From NCBI GenBank assembly GCA_020024765.1, contig JAHHTG010000007.1, positions 1-26,291 of the forward strand: a stretch of 26,291 bases of DNA, given 5' to 3'. This stretch comes from Thomasclavelia sp. GTDB lineage: Bacteria; Bacillota_I; Bacilli_A; Erysipelotrichales; Erysipelotrichaceae. The position numbers and the translations under genes are program-made. Below the pieces are notes generated by a model that was not told where the DNA came from, ran no database searches, and was given only the letters and a program-made list of their open reading frames with translations. This document shows positions 1-7,646 of this stretch, in pieces; the first letter of the stretch is position 1; every line of letters starts with the position of its first letter.

Positions 1-86
1 TTGTATAGCTTAGTTCATAAATCAATGTGTCCAGGATTCTGGGTACATATCATTTAATAGAGATGGCTTTTAGTATATTGAGATAA

Positions 87-734
87 TTACTTTACAATAT
101 CAAGAATTTCACTTGGTTTATTAACGATATAAGTAGCACCGTTTGTCTTAAGTTCACTAACATCGCGATAACCCCAAGTTACACCAATTGTGGAAACACC
201 TAAGTTGTTACCAGTTTTAATATCGGTAGCAGAGTCACCAGTAAAGATGACCTCACTCTTTTTTAAGCCCATTTCTTCAATGATGATATTTCCGTTGTAA
301 GGATCTGGCTTAATTGAACGATTATCTAATTGGCCACGGATATCTACAAACTTAATGTCACCAAATAATTCATTAACTAGTAAACGAGCATAAGTTTCGT
401 TCTTGTTGGTGTTAATCGCAACTTTAATACCACGATTTTGTAGTTCATGAAGCATTTCAACAATACCATCATATGGGTGTGTATTGTCGGCATAGAATTT
501 GTCATAGTAATACATAAATTTTTCAACTGCTTCGACTAGTAGTTCATTATCGGCATTAGCAGGTAATGCATCCTTTAATAATTGTTTGAATCCATGCCCA
601 ACTTTCTTTTGAACATCTTCAATGGTGTATGTGTCATAACCGTAATCTTCGAGTACGGCATTAACGCTATTTGCAATATCAACGATGGTATTAATAAGTG
701 TACCATCCAAATCAAAAATAATCCCTTTAATCAT
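87..734 (-). CDS. HAD-family phosphatase, phosphoglycolate phosphatase/PpaX-like
   Basis: The 215-residue product is a haloacid-dehalogenase hydrolase with an alpha-helical C1 cap. Motif I is DLDGT at residues 8-12, with Asp8 as the nucleophile and Asp10 as the general acid/base. A GDSATDIKTGNN stretch near residue 167 supplies the magnesium-binding acidic residues of motif IV. Length and motifs match the Gph/PpaX/pyrophosphatase group of cytosolic phosphatases that act on small phosphomonoesters or pyrophosphate. The substrate cannot be read from sequence, so no symbol is given. The ATG is preceded by an AAGAGG ribosome-binding site. The gene lies downstream of the TelA-family gene on the same strand, but a strong terminator separates them, so it probably has its own promoter in the roughly 50-bp gap. 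Confidence 0.9.
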   Translation of the reverse strand: MIKGIIFDLDGTLINTIVDIANSVNAVLEDYGYDTYTIEDVQKKVGHGFKQLLKDALPANADNELLVEAVEKFMYYYDKFYADNTHPYDGIVEMLHELQNRGIKVAINTNKNETYARLLVNELFGDIKFVDIRGQLDNRSIKPDPYNGNIIIEEMGLKKSEVIFTGDSATDIKTGNNLGVSTIGVTWGYRDVSELKTNGATYIVNKPSEILDIVK

Positions 735-784
735 TTATACAACCTCTTTTCATTTCATTATATTTAATTGTGAAATAATTTTCA

Positions 785-816
785 AATAAAAAGATAGAGG
801 CATAAGCCTCTATCTT
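785..816 (-). terminator. Rho-independent terminator of the TelA-family gene
   Basis: A perfect 11-bp inverted repeat (791-801 and 806-816) encloses a 4-nt loop. On the minus strand the right arm runs into a T-rich tract (785-790). It lies 8 nt beyond the stop codon of the TelA-family gene. Confidence 0.9.
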
Positions 817-823
817 AAATATT

Positions 824-1981
824 TTATTTCTTTAAATCTTCACTAACTCCAACAAGTTTGTTATTGAGTTCAGTTTCAATCTTACGAAGTTCAAGTTGAG
901 CCTCGGCACGTTTAGTGCGTCCTTCTTCTTGAATACGTTTAACTTCATCTAATGTTTCGATTAAGCGTGCATTAGTATTCTTGAGTGTTTCGATATCAAC
1001 GATACCACGTTCTGTTTCTTTGGCTGTTTCAATTGTTGCAGTCTTTAACATATCTGCGTTTTGTTTAAGCATCTTGTTAGTCATTTCTGTAACTTCATTT
1101 TGAGCCTTAATTGCTTCATGAGAGTGGTTAACACCCATTGCAATCAACATTTGTGACTTCCATAAAGGAATTGTATTAACTAATGAAGATTGAATTTTTT
1201 CAACCATCATTGTGTCGTTGTTTTGAACTAAACGAATTTGCGGAGCCATTTGGATCGAAATGACACGAGTTAATTCAAGATCATGTAATTTCTTTTCAAA
1301 ACGATTGATTGCATTTTCTAAATCATTAGCGGCTTGCGCGTCTTCAGGAAGACCACTCGCTTGAGCTTTGGCACGCAATTCAACAAGTTCAGTGGCTTTA
1401 ACCTTTTCTAAGTGCTTTTTACCAGCTAGGATATACATTGATAATTCTTTGAAATTAGTAAGATTTTTTTCATATAATTGATCAAGTAATGCAATATCCT
1501 TCATCAATGTGATTTGGTGTTCTTCAAGGGCTTTAACGATACGGTCAACATTTGTTGCAGCCTTATCGTAACGTGTTTTTAAAGATGCAGCTTTATTTGC
1601 ACCTTTTTTGAAGAATCCAAAGATTCCAGAATCTTTTTCTTCGATTTCAAAGCCACGTAGTTCAGTGATTAACTCAGTCATCATATCACCGATATCACCT
1701 AAATCGCGTGTCTTAACGTTTTTTAATGCTGTTTCAGAGAAGTCTGCAATTTTATTTTGGGCAGCACTTCCGTATTGAAGAATGGTATTAGTTTCCATAA
1801 TATCAATCTTTTCAGCGAAGTCATCAATCATTTTTTGTTCTTCAGGAGTGAGTTCGATATCTTCAACCTTCTTTAATGTTTCGGGGTTAACTTCTTCCTT
1901 TTTTTCAACAACTTCTTCTTTTGTTTCTTCAGGTTCACCACCTAAAGTTAATGTAATTTTTTCTTCTTGTGTTTCAGCCAT
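824..1981 (-). CDS. TelA/KlaA-family toxic anion resistance protein
   Basis: The product is 385 residues long and matches the TelA family (PF05816), which was first linked to tellurite resistance and is common in Bacillota as a cell-envelope or stress protein of unclear mechanism. An acidic, low-complexity N-terminal stretch of about 40 residues is followed by a long, mostly helical, coiled-coil-prone region. It includes a basic GIFGFFKK element and a charged C-terminal helix ending in SEDLKK. No signal peptide or membrane segment is visible, so it is probably cytosolic. The reading frame could open at a TTG three codons upstream, but the AAGAGG site touches that TTG, whereas it sits 9 nt from the ATG at 1981; I therefore chose the ATG. 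No tellurium-resistance partner genes are nearby. Confidence 0.88.
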   Translation of the reverse strand: MAETQEEKITLTLGGEPEETKEEVVEKKEEVNPETLKKVEDIELTPEEQKMIDDFAEKIDIMETNTILQYGSAAQNKIADFSETALKNVKTRDLGDIGDMMTELITELRGFEIEEKDSGIFGFFKKGANKAASLKTRYDKAATNVDRIVKALEEHQITLMKDIALLDQLYEKNLTNFKELSMYILAGKKHLEKVKATELVELRAKAQASGLPEDAQAANDLENAINRFEKKLHDLELTRVISIQMAPQIRLVQNNDTMMVEKIQSSLVNTIPLWKSQMLIAMGVNHSHEAIKAQNEVTEMTNKMLKQNADMLKTATIETAKETERGIVDIETLKNTNARLIETLDEVKRIQEEGRTKRAEAQLELRKIETELNNKLVGVSEDLKK

Positions 1982-2002
1982 ATTATTCAACCTCTTAGAA
2001 TT

Positions 2003-2011
2003 ATTCTACCA
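2003..2011 (-). promoter_or_regulatory. Extended -10 promoter of the TelA-family gene
   Basis: The minus strand reads TGGTAGAAT, an extended -10 element (TGn plus TAGAAT) about 22 bp before the ATG at 1981. That leaves a leader of about 15 nt holding only the ribosome-binding site. No good -35 box is seen, which is common for extended -10 promoters. Confidence 0.5.
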
Positions 2012-2133
2012 TATAATAAGGATAAAAAAGGTGTTTCTTATCTTTTGCTCAATATAAATTATGGAAATGCATATATTTACATTTTTGAGTCATCAATTAG
2101 TGATTTCACTAAAACTTCACATTAGCCCCATAC

Positions 2134-2254
2134 TTATCACACATTAAAGCGCAATAATATAATCATCAGTTGAAGAACTCTATTCCCCTCATAATATATT
2201 CCTAATTCAACTGTAATGCATAATTTGAAACAGGACCGCAAGGTCCTTTTCAAA
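2134..2254 (+). ncRNA. Candidate small RNA upstream of rpmH
   Basis: No reading frame fits this stretch of the gap between the TelA-family gene and rpmH. It holds a TATAAT box at 2158-2163 with TTATCA 18 bp upstream, an 8-bp inverted repeat (CAGTTGAA at 2167-2174, TTCAACTG at 2206-2213), and a hairpin at 2224-2254 made of 7 plus 6 base pairs around a bulged C and a GCAA tetraloop, with a short T run. The order promoter, structure, terminator suggests a transcript of about 80 nt. It could also be the remnant of a lost gene's end. No RNA family was recognised. Confidence 0.3.
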
Positions 2255-2309
2255 TGCCTAAGAACCTTTATTTATCGTGGTTTTTGTTATCGTGTCTGAA
2301 AAATAATCG

Positions 2310-2338
2310 TTGACAAATGACGGGTATTTCTTTAGAAT
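2310..2338 (+). promoter_or_regulatory. Consensus sigma-A promoter of rpmH-rnpA-yidC-jag
   Basis: A perfect TTGACA (2310-2315) is followed, after exactly 17 bp, by TAGAAT (2333-2338). The predicted start near 2345 leaves a leader of about 38 nt to the rpmH ATG. The promoter lies inside a longer open frame that reads into rpmH, which shows that the upstream extension is not coding. Confidence 0.85.
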
Positions 2339-2382
2339 TAAATAGCAAACTTGGATTTATTGAAGAAAGAGGTGTATTAATT

Positions 2383-2517
2383 ATGAAGAGAACTTATCAA
2401 CCAAGTAAGAGAAAACACCAAAGAACAGCCGGTTTCCGTGCTCGCATGAAAACAGTTGGCGGACGTAAAGTTTTATCTAGACGTCGTGCTAAAGGTAGAA
2501 AGGTTTTATCTGCTTAA
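2383..2517 (+). CDS. rpmH: 50S ribosomal protein L34
   Basis: The 44-residue, very basic product starts MKRTYQPSKRKHQRTAGF and has the usual L34 length, binding 23S rRNA in the large subunit. The frame is open 22 codons further upstream, but that part contains the promoter. The ATG at 2383 has an AGAGG site about 10 nt upstream and gives the family's invariant N-terminus. It heads the conserved block rpmH-rnpA-yidC-jag; dnaA, the frequent upstream neighbour in Bacillota, is absent here. Confidence 0.98.
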   Translation: MKRTYQPSKRKHQRTAGFRARMKTVGGRKVLSRRRAKGRKVLSA

Positions 2518-2519
2518 TA

Positions 2520-2545
2520 AGTCACTGTATAGTGGCTTTTTATTA
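2520..2545 (+). terminator. Hairpin between rpmH and rnpA, probable partial terminator
   Basis: A 7-bp stem with one G-U pair (2520-2526 and 2531-2537) around a GTAT loop is followed by a T-rich tract. It starts at the rpmH stop codon and sits 20 nt before rnpA. It would let L34 be made in excess over RnpA and YidC by partial termination. Confidence 0.65.
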
Positions 2546-2556
2546 CGTTATACACT

Positions 2557-2910
2557 ATGAAAAAGTATAATCGGATCCGTAAAAACGAAGAATTTTCTAG
2601 GATCATTGGCAATCATCATTCCAAGGCATCGAATAGCTTCATCGTCTATGCCTCAGAACGTCAAGAAGATCATACCCGTGTTGGGATTAGTGTCTCAAAA
2701 AAACTTGGCAATGCAGTTACTCGTAACAAGATTAAACGCCAAGTTCGAATGATGTTACAGGAATTAATTAATTTCGAAGAGAATGAACACGATTACATTG
2801 TAATTGTGCGTCGTTCATACCTTGATAATTGCTATGCAGACAATAAAAAGGACTTGGAAAAGACACTAAAAACCTGTAAAATTAAAAGGAAAATACTTGA
2901 GGTGAAGTAA
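2557..2910 (+). CDS. rnpA: Ribonuclease P protein component
   Basis: The 117-residue basic protein is the RNase P protein subunit, which helps the catalytic RNA bind and cleave the 5' leader of precursor tRNAs. Visible marks are the N-terminal MKKYNRIRKNEEFSRI, the central RVGISVSKKLGNAVTRNKIKR signature (the RNR-type RNA-binding motif), and length in the usual 110-125 range. It follows rpmH after a hairpin and its stop codon directly abuts the yidC ATG. The catalytic RNA gene (rnpB) was not found in this window. Confidence 0.97.
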   Translation: MKKYNRIRKNEEFSRIIGNHHSKASNSFIVYASERQEDHTRVGISVSKKLGNAVTRNKIKRQVRMMLQELINFEENEHDYIVIVRRSYLDNCYADNKKDLEKTLKTCKIKRKILEVK

Positions 2911-3777
2911 ATGAATAAAAAGAAATTATTATTTTTAATCTCATTGGTTGCTTTACTATTCTTAATGAGTGGTTGCACAATGCCAATGGATGAAAACGGC
3001 AAGATTTTAACTATTGGTTTAGATACAACATTTAAGTCAATCATGGATAACGAAGGATTCTTCTCAGCAATCTTTGTTTACCCACTAGCTCAATTTATCA
3101 ACAAGATTACACCAATGACTAACGTCGGTGTAGCGATTCTATTAGTTACAATCGTAATCAATGGTATCGTTCTTCTATTAACTTTCAAGCAAAACGTTGC
3201 AATGCAAAAGCTACAAACATTACAACCAGAAATGGATCGTATCCAAAGAAAGTATGAAGGTAAGACTGACGAAAACTCTAAGATGCGTATGGCTCAAGAA
3301 ATGCAAGGTTTATACGCTAAGAATCATATCAATCCATTTGGTTCAATCTTAGTTATGTTTATCCAATTCCCAATTCTAATCGCAATGTATCATGCAGTTC
3401 AAAGAGCTGAAGCTGTTGCGACAGGAACATTCTTAGGAATTAGCTTAGAGTTAACTCCATTACAAGGCATTCAAAATGGTCAATTTGTATACATCCTAAT
3501 CTTTGGATTAATGGTTGTTTCACAATTTGTTACTGGTTTTGTACCTCAATATTTAGCTAACTATCATGCTAAGAAAGAAGCTGAAAAACACTTCCGTTCT
3601 TACAAACCAGCTAAGAACCCTAATCAATCAATGATGTATTTCATGACAATCTTTATTTCAGTTATCGCTATCTCTTGGCCAACTGCTATGAGTTTATACT
3701 GGATGATTTCCAATGTTGTAAACTTAGCTAAGGCTGTAATTGTTGATATGACAATCCAAAAGAAAAATGCGAAATAG
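2911..3777 (+). CDS. yidC: Membrane protein insertase YidC/OxaA (SpoIIIJ type), lipoprotein
   Basis: The 288-residue product inserts and folds membrane proteins, alone or with SecYEG. It opens with a basic, hydrophobic signal peptide ending in LMSGC, a lipobox with Cys22, so it should be a lipid-anchored Gram-positive YidC. The Oxa1 core follows: a segment around NVGVAILLVTIVINGIVLLL, a charged cytoplasmic hairpin (LQPEMDRIQRKY), then FIQFPILIAMYHAV and two or three further membrane segments, ending in a basic tail. It starts immediately after the rnpA stop, with GAGGTGA inside the end of rnpA as ribosome-binding site, so the two are probably translationally coupled. Confidence 0.97.
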   Translation: MNKKKLLFLISLVALLFLMSGCTMPMDENGKILTIGLDTTFKSIMDNEGFFSAIFVYPLAQFINKITPMTNVGVAILLVTIVINGIVLLLTFKQNVAMQKLQTLQPEMDRIQRKYEGKTDENSKMRMAQEMQGLYAKNHINPFGSILVMFIQFPILIAMYHAVQRAEAVATGTFLGISLELTPLQGIQNGQFVYILIFGLMVVSQFVTGFVPQYLANYHAKKEAEKHFRSYKPAKNPNQSMMYFMTIFISVIAISWPTAMSLYWMISNVVNLAKAVIVDMTIQKKNAK

Positions 3778-3792
3778 GAAGTAGGGTGTCGG

Positions 3793-4404
3793 ATGAAAAC
3801 ATATACTGCTAAAACTGCTGAAGAAGCATTAAATAATATTGCTGCTGAACAAGGTTGCTCAGTTGAAGAAATTACTTATGAAGTAATTGAAGAAAAGAAA
3901 GGTATCCTTGGCTTTGGTAGTTCAGTTACAATCAAAGCTTTCACAAAACAAGATATTAAAGATTTCATCTTCGAATATCTTGGAACATATTTCACAGAAT
4001 TAAATCAAGAAGTGTCAATTGAGATTATCGTTGAAGAAGATACTTTCAAGGTTGTTCTTGATGCTGAAAACAATGCCATCATTATTGGTAAGGGTGGTCA
4101 AACTTTAAGAGCTATCAATAACGTTCTTAAGGCTGCTGTTAATAACACATTCGAAAGAAGAGTTAATGTGATTATGGATGTTGGTAACTATAAAGAAGAT
4201 CGTTACCGTCGCGTATGTCATATCGCAAATCGTGTTGCACGCGAAGTACGTCGTTCACATATCGATGCAGCATTAGATCCAATGCCAAACGATGAAAGAA
4301 AGGCTATCCATCAATACCTTACAAAGACGAAGAATATTAAGACTGAATCTGAAGGTGAAGGAAGCCAAAGACATATCGTCATTAAATACGTTGAAGAAGC
4401 ATAA
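3793..4404 (+). CDS. jag: RNA-binding protein Jag/KhpB (SpoIIIJ-associated)
   Basis: The 203-residue product has the three Jag modules in order. Residues 1-50 form the Jag-N domain (EEALNNIAAEQGCSVEEI, then a KKGILGFG motif). A KH domain has its GxxG loop in IIGKGGQTLRA around residue 100. A C-terminal R3H domain has DERKAIHQYL with the spaced Arg and His. KhpB binds RNA with KhpA and affects cell division and envelope growth in related bacteria. The gene follows yidC by 15 nt, as in most Bacillota. The usual next genes, mnmE and mnmG, are replaced by an ispD-family gene after a terminator. Confidence 0.96.
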   Translation: MKTYTAKTAEEALNNIAAEQGCSVEEITYEVIEEKKGILGFGSSVTIKAFTKQDIKDFIFEYLGTYFTELNQEVSIEIIVEEDTFKVVLDAENNAIIIGKGGQTLRAINNVLKAAVNNTFERRVNVIMDVGNYKEDRYRRVCHIANRVAREVRRSHIDAALDPMPNDERKAIHQYLTKTKNIKTESEGEGSQRHIVIKYVEEA

Positions 4405-4411
4405 CCAAACA

Positions 4412-4441
4412 AAGCTAATCAAAATTTGATTAGCTTTTTCT
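4412..4441 (+). terminator. Terminator of the rpmH-jag operon
   Basis: A stem of at least 10 bp (4412-4421 and 4427-4436) is followed by a T-rich tail beginning 8 nt after the jag stop codon. Confidence 0.9.
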
Positions 4442-4460
4442 TTTGCCTTAAAATAGAAGT

Positions 4461-5096
4461 ATGAAATACGATGTTGTGCTATTAGCTGGGGGCAAAGGTA
4501 CCCGCTTAAATTTAGGCTATAATAAAGTCTTATATAGAATGGATAATGGTTTAACGGTCTTAGAAAATGCGATGCAATCATTCCTTAAAGATCCTGATCT
4601 TGGCAAATTGATTGTGGTAGCATCAAAGGAAGATCAAATCCAAATTAAATTGCAACCCAAGATGGAGTTTGTGGAAAATGGTAAGGAACGTTTCAATTCC
4701 GTGCTTAATGGTTTGAGTAAAGTTGAAAGTCCTTATGTGATGATTCACGATGGGGCAAGACCTTATATAACTGCTGAAGATATTGCGAATTTAAAAGTTA
4801 CACTTGCATCTGAAGATGCTTGTATGTTGGCAAAAGCAAGTAAGGATACAATTAAAGAAGTGGTGGATGGATATATTGTTCGAACAATTGATCGTAAATT
4901 AATTTATTTAGCGCAAACGCCACAATGTTTCGCAAGTAATTTAATTAAAGAAGCATATTTAGCAGCGTCAAAGAGTGAAGCGAATTTTACTGATGATGCA
5001 TCTGTGCTTGAGTGGTATGATTCATCAAGAAAGATTAAAGTTGTTGATAGTGTGAATAGCAATAACAAGATTACCTTTAGAGATGATTTAGCATAA
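4461..5096 (+). CDS. ispD: IspD/TarI-family cytidylyltransferase
   Basis: The 211-residue product is a nucleotidyltransferase with LLAGGKGTRLNLGYNK at residues 7-22 (nucleotide-binding loop), HDGARPYI, a metal-site region, and a late DDASVLEW motif. These fit 2-C-methyl-D-erythritol 4-phosphate cytidylyltransferase, the third step of the MEP isoprenoid pathway. The close relative TarI, which makes CDP-ribitol for teichoic acid, is the main alternative; no tarJ or ispF neighbour settles it. The protein is about 15-20 residues shorter than typical IspD, and the usual PKQ after the loop reads YNK. The ATG has only a weak AGAAG site. An acidic lipoprotein gene follows after 12 nt. Confidence 0.8.
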   Translation: MKYDVVLLAGGKGTRLNLGYNKVLYRMDNGLTVLENAMQSFLKDPDLGKLIVVASKEDQIQIKLQPKMEFVENGKERFNSVLNGLSKVESPYVMIHDGARPYITAEDIANLKVTLASEDACMLAKASKDTIKEVVDGYIVRTIDRKLIYLAQTPQCFASNLIKEAYLAASKSEANFTDDASVLEWYDSSRKIKVVDSVNSNNKITFRDDLA

Positions 5097-5108
5097 GGAG
5101 GAATCATC

Positions 5109-5786
5109 ATGAAGAAATTATTTTTAATTGTGATGACAACGATGATGTCGATATTTGTTTCGGTTGGTTGTGAAAATAAAGAAAAACCAATCGAAACACA
5201 CGATGTTACAGAACCATCGGAAAGTGAATCAACGAATACGAATGAAGTTGAATTTGATGAAGTTCAATTTATGGAAGATATCAAACCCAACATTGATCTA
5301 TTAGATATGTGTTATGCAGAGACTTTTGGAGCTGATGTCAATTTGGACTATGCGAACTGCTTAATAGCCGCTTATAAAAACGGTGAAATTGCGTTACTAT
5401 ATCCAGCGAATGAATGGTTGCCTGAAGGGTATGATGAAGATATGTTAGCGGCAATGTATTATCCAGTTGCAAACTATGACAATCTTGAAGATTTAATAGC
5501 GAATTTGCAATTGTATATTGAATACGATAAAATCCCATGTATTGAATATATTGAAGATGATTTCTTAGAGTTTGATAATCAATTATATCTATGCCGTGGT
5601 GGACGTGGATACCATTCAATCGGTATTGATCCAGAGACTGCCCAATATCTTGACGAAGAAGATGGTAAACAAGTAATATCGATTGATCTTAACAACTATA
5701 GAGGTTATGATCATACTGAAAAATATTATTTCGTAAAGAATGCTGATGGCTATTGGCAAATTGTTGATATTGTGCCAATTCAATAA
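5109..5786 (+). CDS. Acidic secreted lipoprotein of unknown function
   Basis: I do not recognise a family. The 225-residue product has a classical lipoprotein signal: two lysines, a hydrophobic stretch, then SVGC with the lipid-accepting Cys at residue 21. A short Ser/Thr/Glu-rich linker (about residues 22-50) is followed by a strongly acidic, aromatic-rich domain with repeated Tyr-Asp and Glu-Asp clusters. It ends in a predicted beta-rich stretch (KYYFVKNADGYWQIVDIVP) resembling the last strands of small NTF2-like or DUF-type lipoprotein domains, which is only an impression. An AAGGAGG ribosome-binding site precedes the ATG. It sits 12 nt after the ispD-family gene and ends at a clear terminator, so the two probably form a bicistron. 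Confidence 0.8.
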   Translation: MKKLFLIVMTTMMSIFVSVGCENKEKPIETHDVTEPSESESTNTNEVEFDEVQFMEDIKPNIDLLDMCYAETFGADVNLDYANCLIAAYKNGEIALLYPANEWLPEGYDEDMLAAMYYPVANYDNLEDLIANLQLYIEYDKIPCIEYIEDDFLEFDNQLYLCRGGRGYHSIGIDPETAQYLDEEDGKQVISIDLNNYRGYDHTEKYYFVKNADGYWQIVDIVPIQ

Positions 5787-5798
5787 TAATTAATTTTT

Positions 5799-5825
5799 AA
5801 GCGACCTATGGGTCGCTTTTTATTT
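5799..5825 (+). terminator. Terminator after the lipoprotein gene
   Basis: An 8-bp perfect stem (5799-5806 and 5811-5818) with a TATG loop is followed by a T-rich tail. Confidence 0.92.
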
Positions 5826-5857
5826 AGGTTTAATAGATTATCAAGATATAAAGAAGT

Positions 5858-7015
5858 ATGCGATGTCAAAGATGTGGGAATACTGATCCAACTTATTTTT
5901 ATAGAGGTCATAATGGTTATTATTGTCGAAAGTGTATAAGGTTTAAACGAATTTTGATTAGTGAAGAATTTGAACCCAAGAACTATCCGATCAATGCAAC
6001 GGCTAGTGAATATGCTTTAAAATACACTTTAACCAAAGCTCAATTAAAGGCTTCTAACGAGATAATTGAAACTTTAGATAATAGCAGCGATGTTTTATTA
6101 AAATGTGTCTGTGGGGCCGGAAAAACAGAATTAACGGTAGCTGCAATTGCTAAATACTTAAGTCAAAAGAAGAGGGTTATTTATGCGATCGCTAGACGCG
6201 AAGTAGTCATTGAGCTAGCCCAAAGATTTAAAACTATCTTCTCAAAAGCGAAAGTTGCAACGCTTTGTGAAGGTTATCATGAAATGGAAGGTGATCTCAT
6301 TGTATGCACAACTCATCAACTATATCGATTTAGTAAATCGGTTGATTTATTGATTTTAGATGAAGTTGATGCCTTTCCTTTTAAGGGTGATGAAGTTTTG
6401 ATGAATATTGCGCTAAACTCGTTATCTAGTCAAGGACGAATAATTTATTCAACAGCAACCGTAGATAAAATGTTGGAAGAATTTATCAGGAAAAGACCTT
6501 ATCAAGTTGTATCACTAAATGTAAGGCCTCATGGCTATCCCTTAATTGAACCAAAGGTTGTATTACTTCCGAAAATGGGGTTATATCTTTATGCTATTTA
6601 TCTCGCTAAAGTCACAAAGCAACCTTTAATTATTTTTGTTGAAACAAAGAAACAAGCGAAAGTCTTTGGTAAATTCTTAAGTACTTTTATTAAAGCGACT
6701 TATGTTTATAGTGATCTTGAAACACGCAATCAAAATATCGTGGCATTTAAAAACCATGATTATCAAGTTATTGTCGCGACATCGGTTTTAGAACGAGGTG
6801 TTACGATTCCGGGTGTAGATGTTGTGATTTTAAATTTGACTAAAGGAATATTGGATGAAGCGAGTTTGGTTCAAATGAGTGGACGGGTAGGCCGAACTTT
6901 TGATTGTCCAACTGGTCGGGCTTATATTTTAACGAATGCCTATCGAAAGGAGATTCACCATGCATTACATACAATTCATACCGCCAACGAAATGTCTTTA
7001 TTGTCAAAGAGATAA
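5858..7015 (+). CDS. comFA: Competence DNA-uptake helicase ComFA
   Basis: The 385-residue product is a DEAD-box-like superfamily 2 ATPase that powers entry of transforming single-stranded DNA through ComEC. The N-terminus carries a four-Cys zinc finger (Cys3, Cys6, Cys23, Cys26), a ComFA hallmark. Walker A is CGAGKTE near residues 85-91 and Walker B is DEVD at 168-171. STATV, corresponding to the SAT motif, comes next. The C-terminal helicase lobe shows TSVLERGVTIPGVDVVIL and QMSGRVGR (motif VI, arginine fingers). It is somewhat shorter than the Bacillus protein. Its 3' end overlaps comFC by 56 bp, so the two are co-translated. Together with comFC it suggests the lineage is or was naturally transformable. 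Confidence 0.93.
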   Translation: MRCQRCGNTDPTYFYRGHNGYYCRKCIRFKRILISEEFEPKNYPINATASEYALKYTLTKAQLKASNEIIETLDNSSDVLLKCVCGAGKTELTVAAIAKYLSQKKRVIYAIARREVVIELAQRFKTIFSKAKVATLCEGYHEMEGDLIVCTTHQLYRFSKSVDLLILDEVDAFPFKGDEVLMNIALNSLSSQGRIIYSTATVDKMLEEFIRKRPYQVVSLNVRPHGYPLIEPKVVLLPKMGLYLYAIYLAKVTKQPLIIFVETKKQAKVFGKFLSTFIKATYVYSDLETRNQNIVAFKNHDYQVIVATSVLERGVTIPGVDVVILNLTKGILDEASLVQMSGRVGRTFDCPTGRAYILTNAYRKEIHHALHTIHTANEMSLLSKR

Positions 7016-7604
7016 ATTGCATAATACTTCCTTACTATATTACCTAGGCAATGATGATTGTTTATGTGAATGCTGCCGAAAACAACTGGAATATAAACCA
7101 ATTACAGTTACATTACACGGAGTAAAGATTAGGAGTTATTATCTTTATAATGATGCGCTAAAGTCTTTGGTTTTACAGTATAAGGAATGTTATGATGAAG
7201 CGTTGAAAGATGTTTTCTTCTATGATTTAAAATGGAAATTTCGGATTAAATATTATGGTTATACAATCGTCACTTGTCCAAGTTCGAAAAGTAATTTAGA
7301 AAGGCGTGGTTTTAATCATATGAATTTGATGTGCGAATCAATCGGTTTAAAGATTGCGGATATCTTGGTTAAGAAAGAAGATATTTCACAGAATAATTTA
7401 AACCACGAGGGCCGTGAGAGAATGTTGACAAACATATCGATAAAGCCAGGGACAGCGATTCCAAACAAGATTTTACTAATTGATGATATCTTAACGACCG
7501 GAAGTACGATTGTTGGGGCTTATAAAGCTCTTAAAACACCCCAAAATATCGTGATTCCGATGACTTTAAGCTTTGTATCAAGTCTCGGCCATAGTAAATT
7601 ATGA
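6960..7604 (+). CDS. comFC: ComF/ComFC phosphoribosyltransferase-like competence protein
   Basis: The 214-residue product has an N-terminal zinc-finger-like pair of Cys motifs (CLYC, then CLCECC) and a C-terminal phosphoribosyltransferase fold with the PRPP-loop motif LLIDDILTTGST. A TCPSSKSNLERRGFNH segment matches the conserved ComF region (CPxxxxRxxxRGFN). ComFC acts with ComFA and DprA-linked factors in the cytosolic steps of DNA uptake. The frame is open eight codons further upstream, but an AAGGAG site 9 nt before the ATG at 6960 and the family N-terminus favour the later start, inside the end of comFA. No hpf gene follows, unlike in many Bacillota; secA starts 42 nt later. Confidence 0.92.
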   Translation: MHYIQFIPPTKCLYCQRDKLHNTSLLYYLGNDDCLCECCRKQLEYKPITVTLHGVKIRSYYLYNDALKSLVLQYKECYDEALKDVFFYDLKWKFRIKYYGYTIVTCPSSKSNLERRGFNHMNLMCESIGLKIADILVKKEDISQNNLNHEGRERMLTNISIKPGTAIPNKILLIDDILTTGSTIVGAYKALKTPQNIVIPMTLSFVSSLGHSKL

Positions 7605-7612
7605 ATCATGTA

Positions 7613-7621
7613 TGTTATAAT
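7613..7621 (+). promoter_or_regulatory. Extended -10 promoter of secA-prfB
   Basis: TGTTATAAT, a full extended -10 element (TGn plus TATAAT), lies just after the comFC stop codon and 26 bp before the secA ATG. It would give secA a promoter independent of the competence genes. No convincing -35 box is seen. Confidence 0.55.
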
Positions 7622-7646
7622 TATAGAGTTTATAAAGGAGGTCAAA

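Noticed and set aside
20..57. Weak resemblance between the left edge and 14450-14487, as if two copies of one relic
   Set aside because: Only a few short blocks match (ATGT, CCAGGAT) and the implied peptides do not hold a frame; likely chance in AT-rich DNA.
1..86. Partial gene at the left edge
   Set aside because: A plus-strand frame is open from base 1 to TAA at 55-57, but the 18 residues show nothing recognisable, and the opposite strand is stop-rich; too short to call.
2058..2310. Chromosomal origin near rpmH
   Set aside because: rpmH often neighbours dnaA and oriC, but no dnaA gene and no cluster of TTATCCACA-like boxes is present; a single TTATCACAC-type match is not enough.
2317..2382. 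N-terminal extension of L34
   Set aside because: The open frame covers a consensus promoter (TTGACA, 17 bp, TAGAAT) and L34 has a fixed 44-residue length starting MKRTYQPS.
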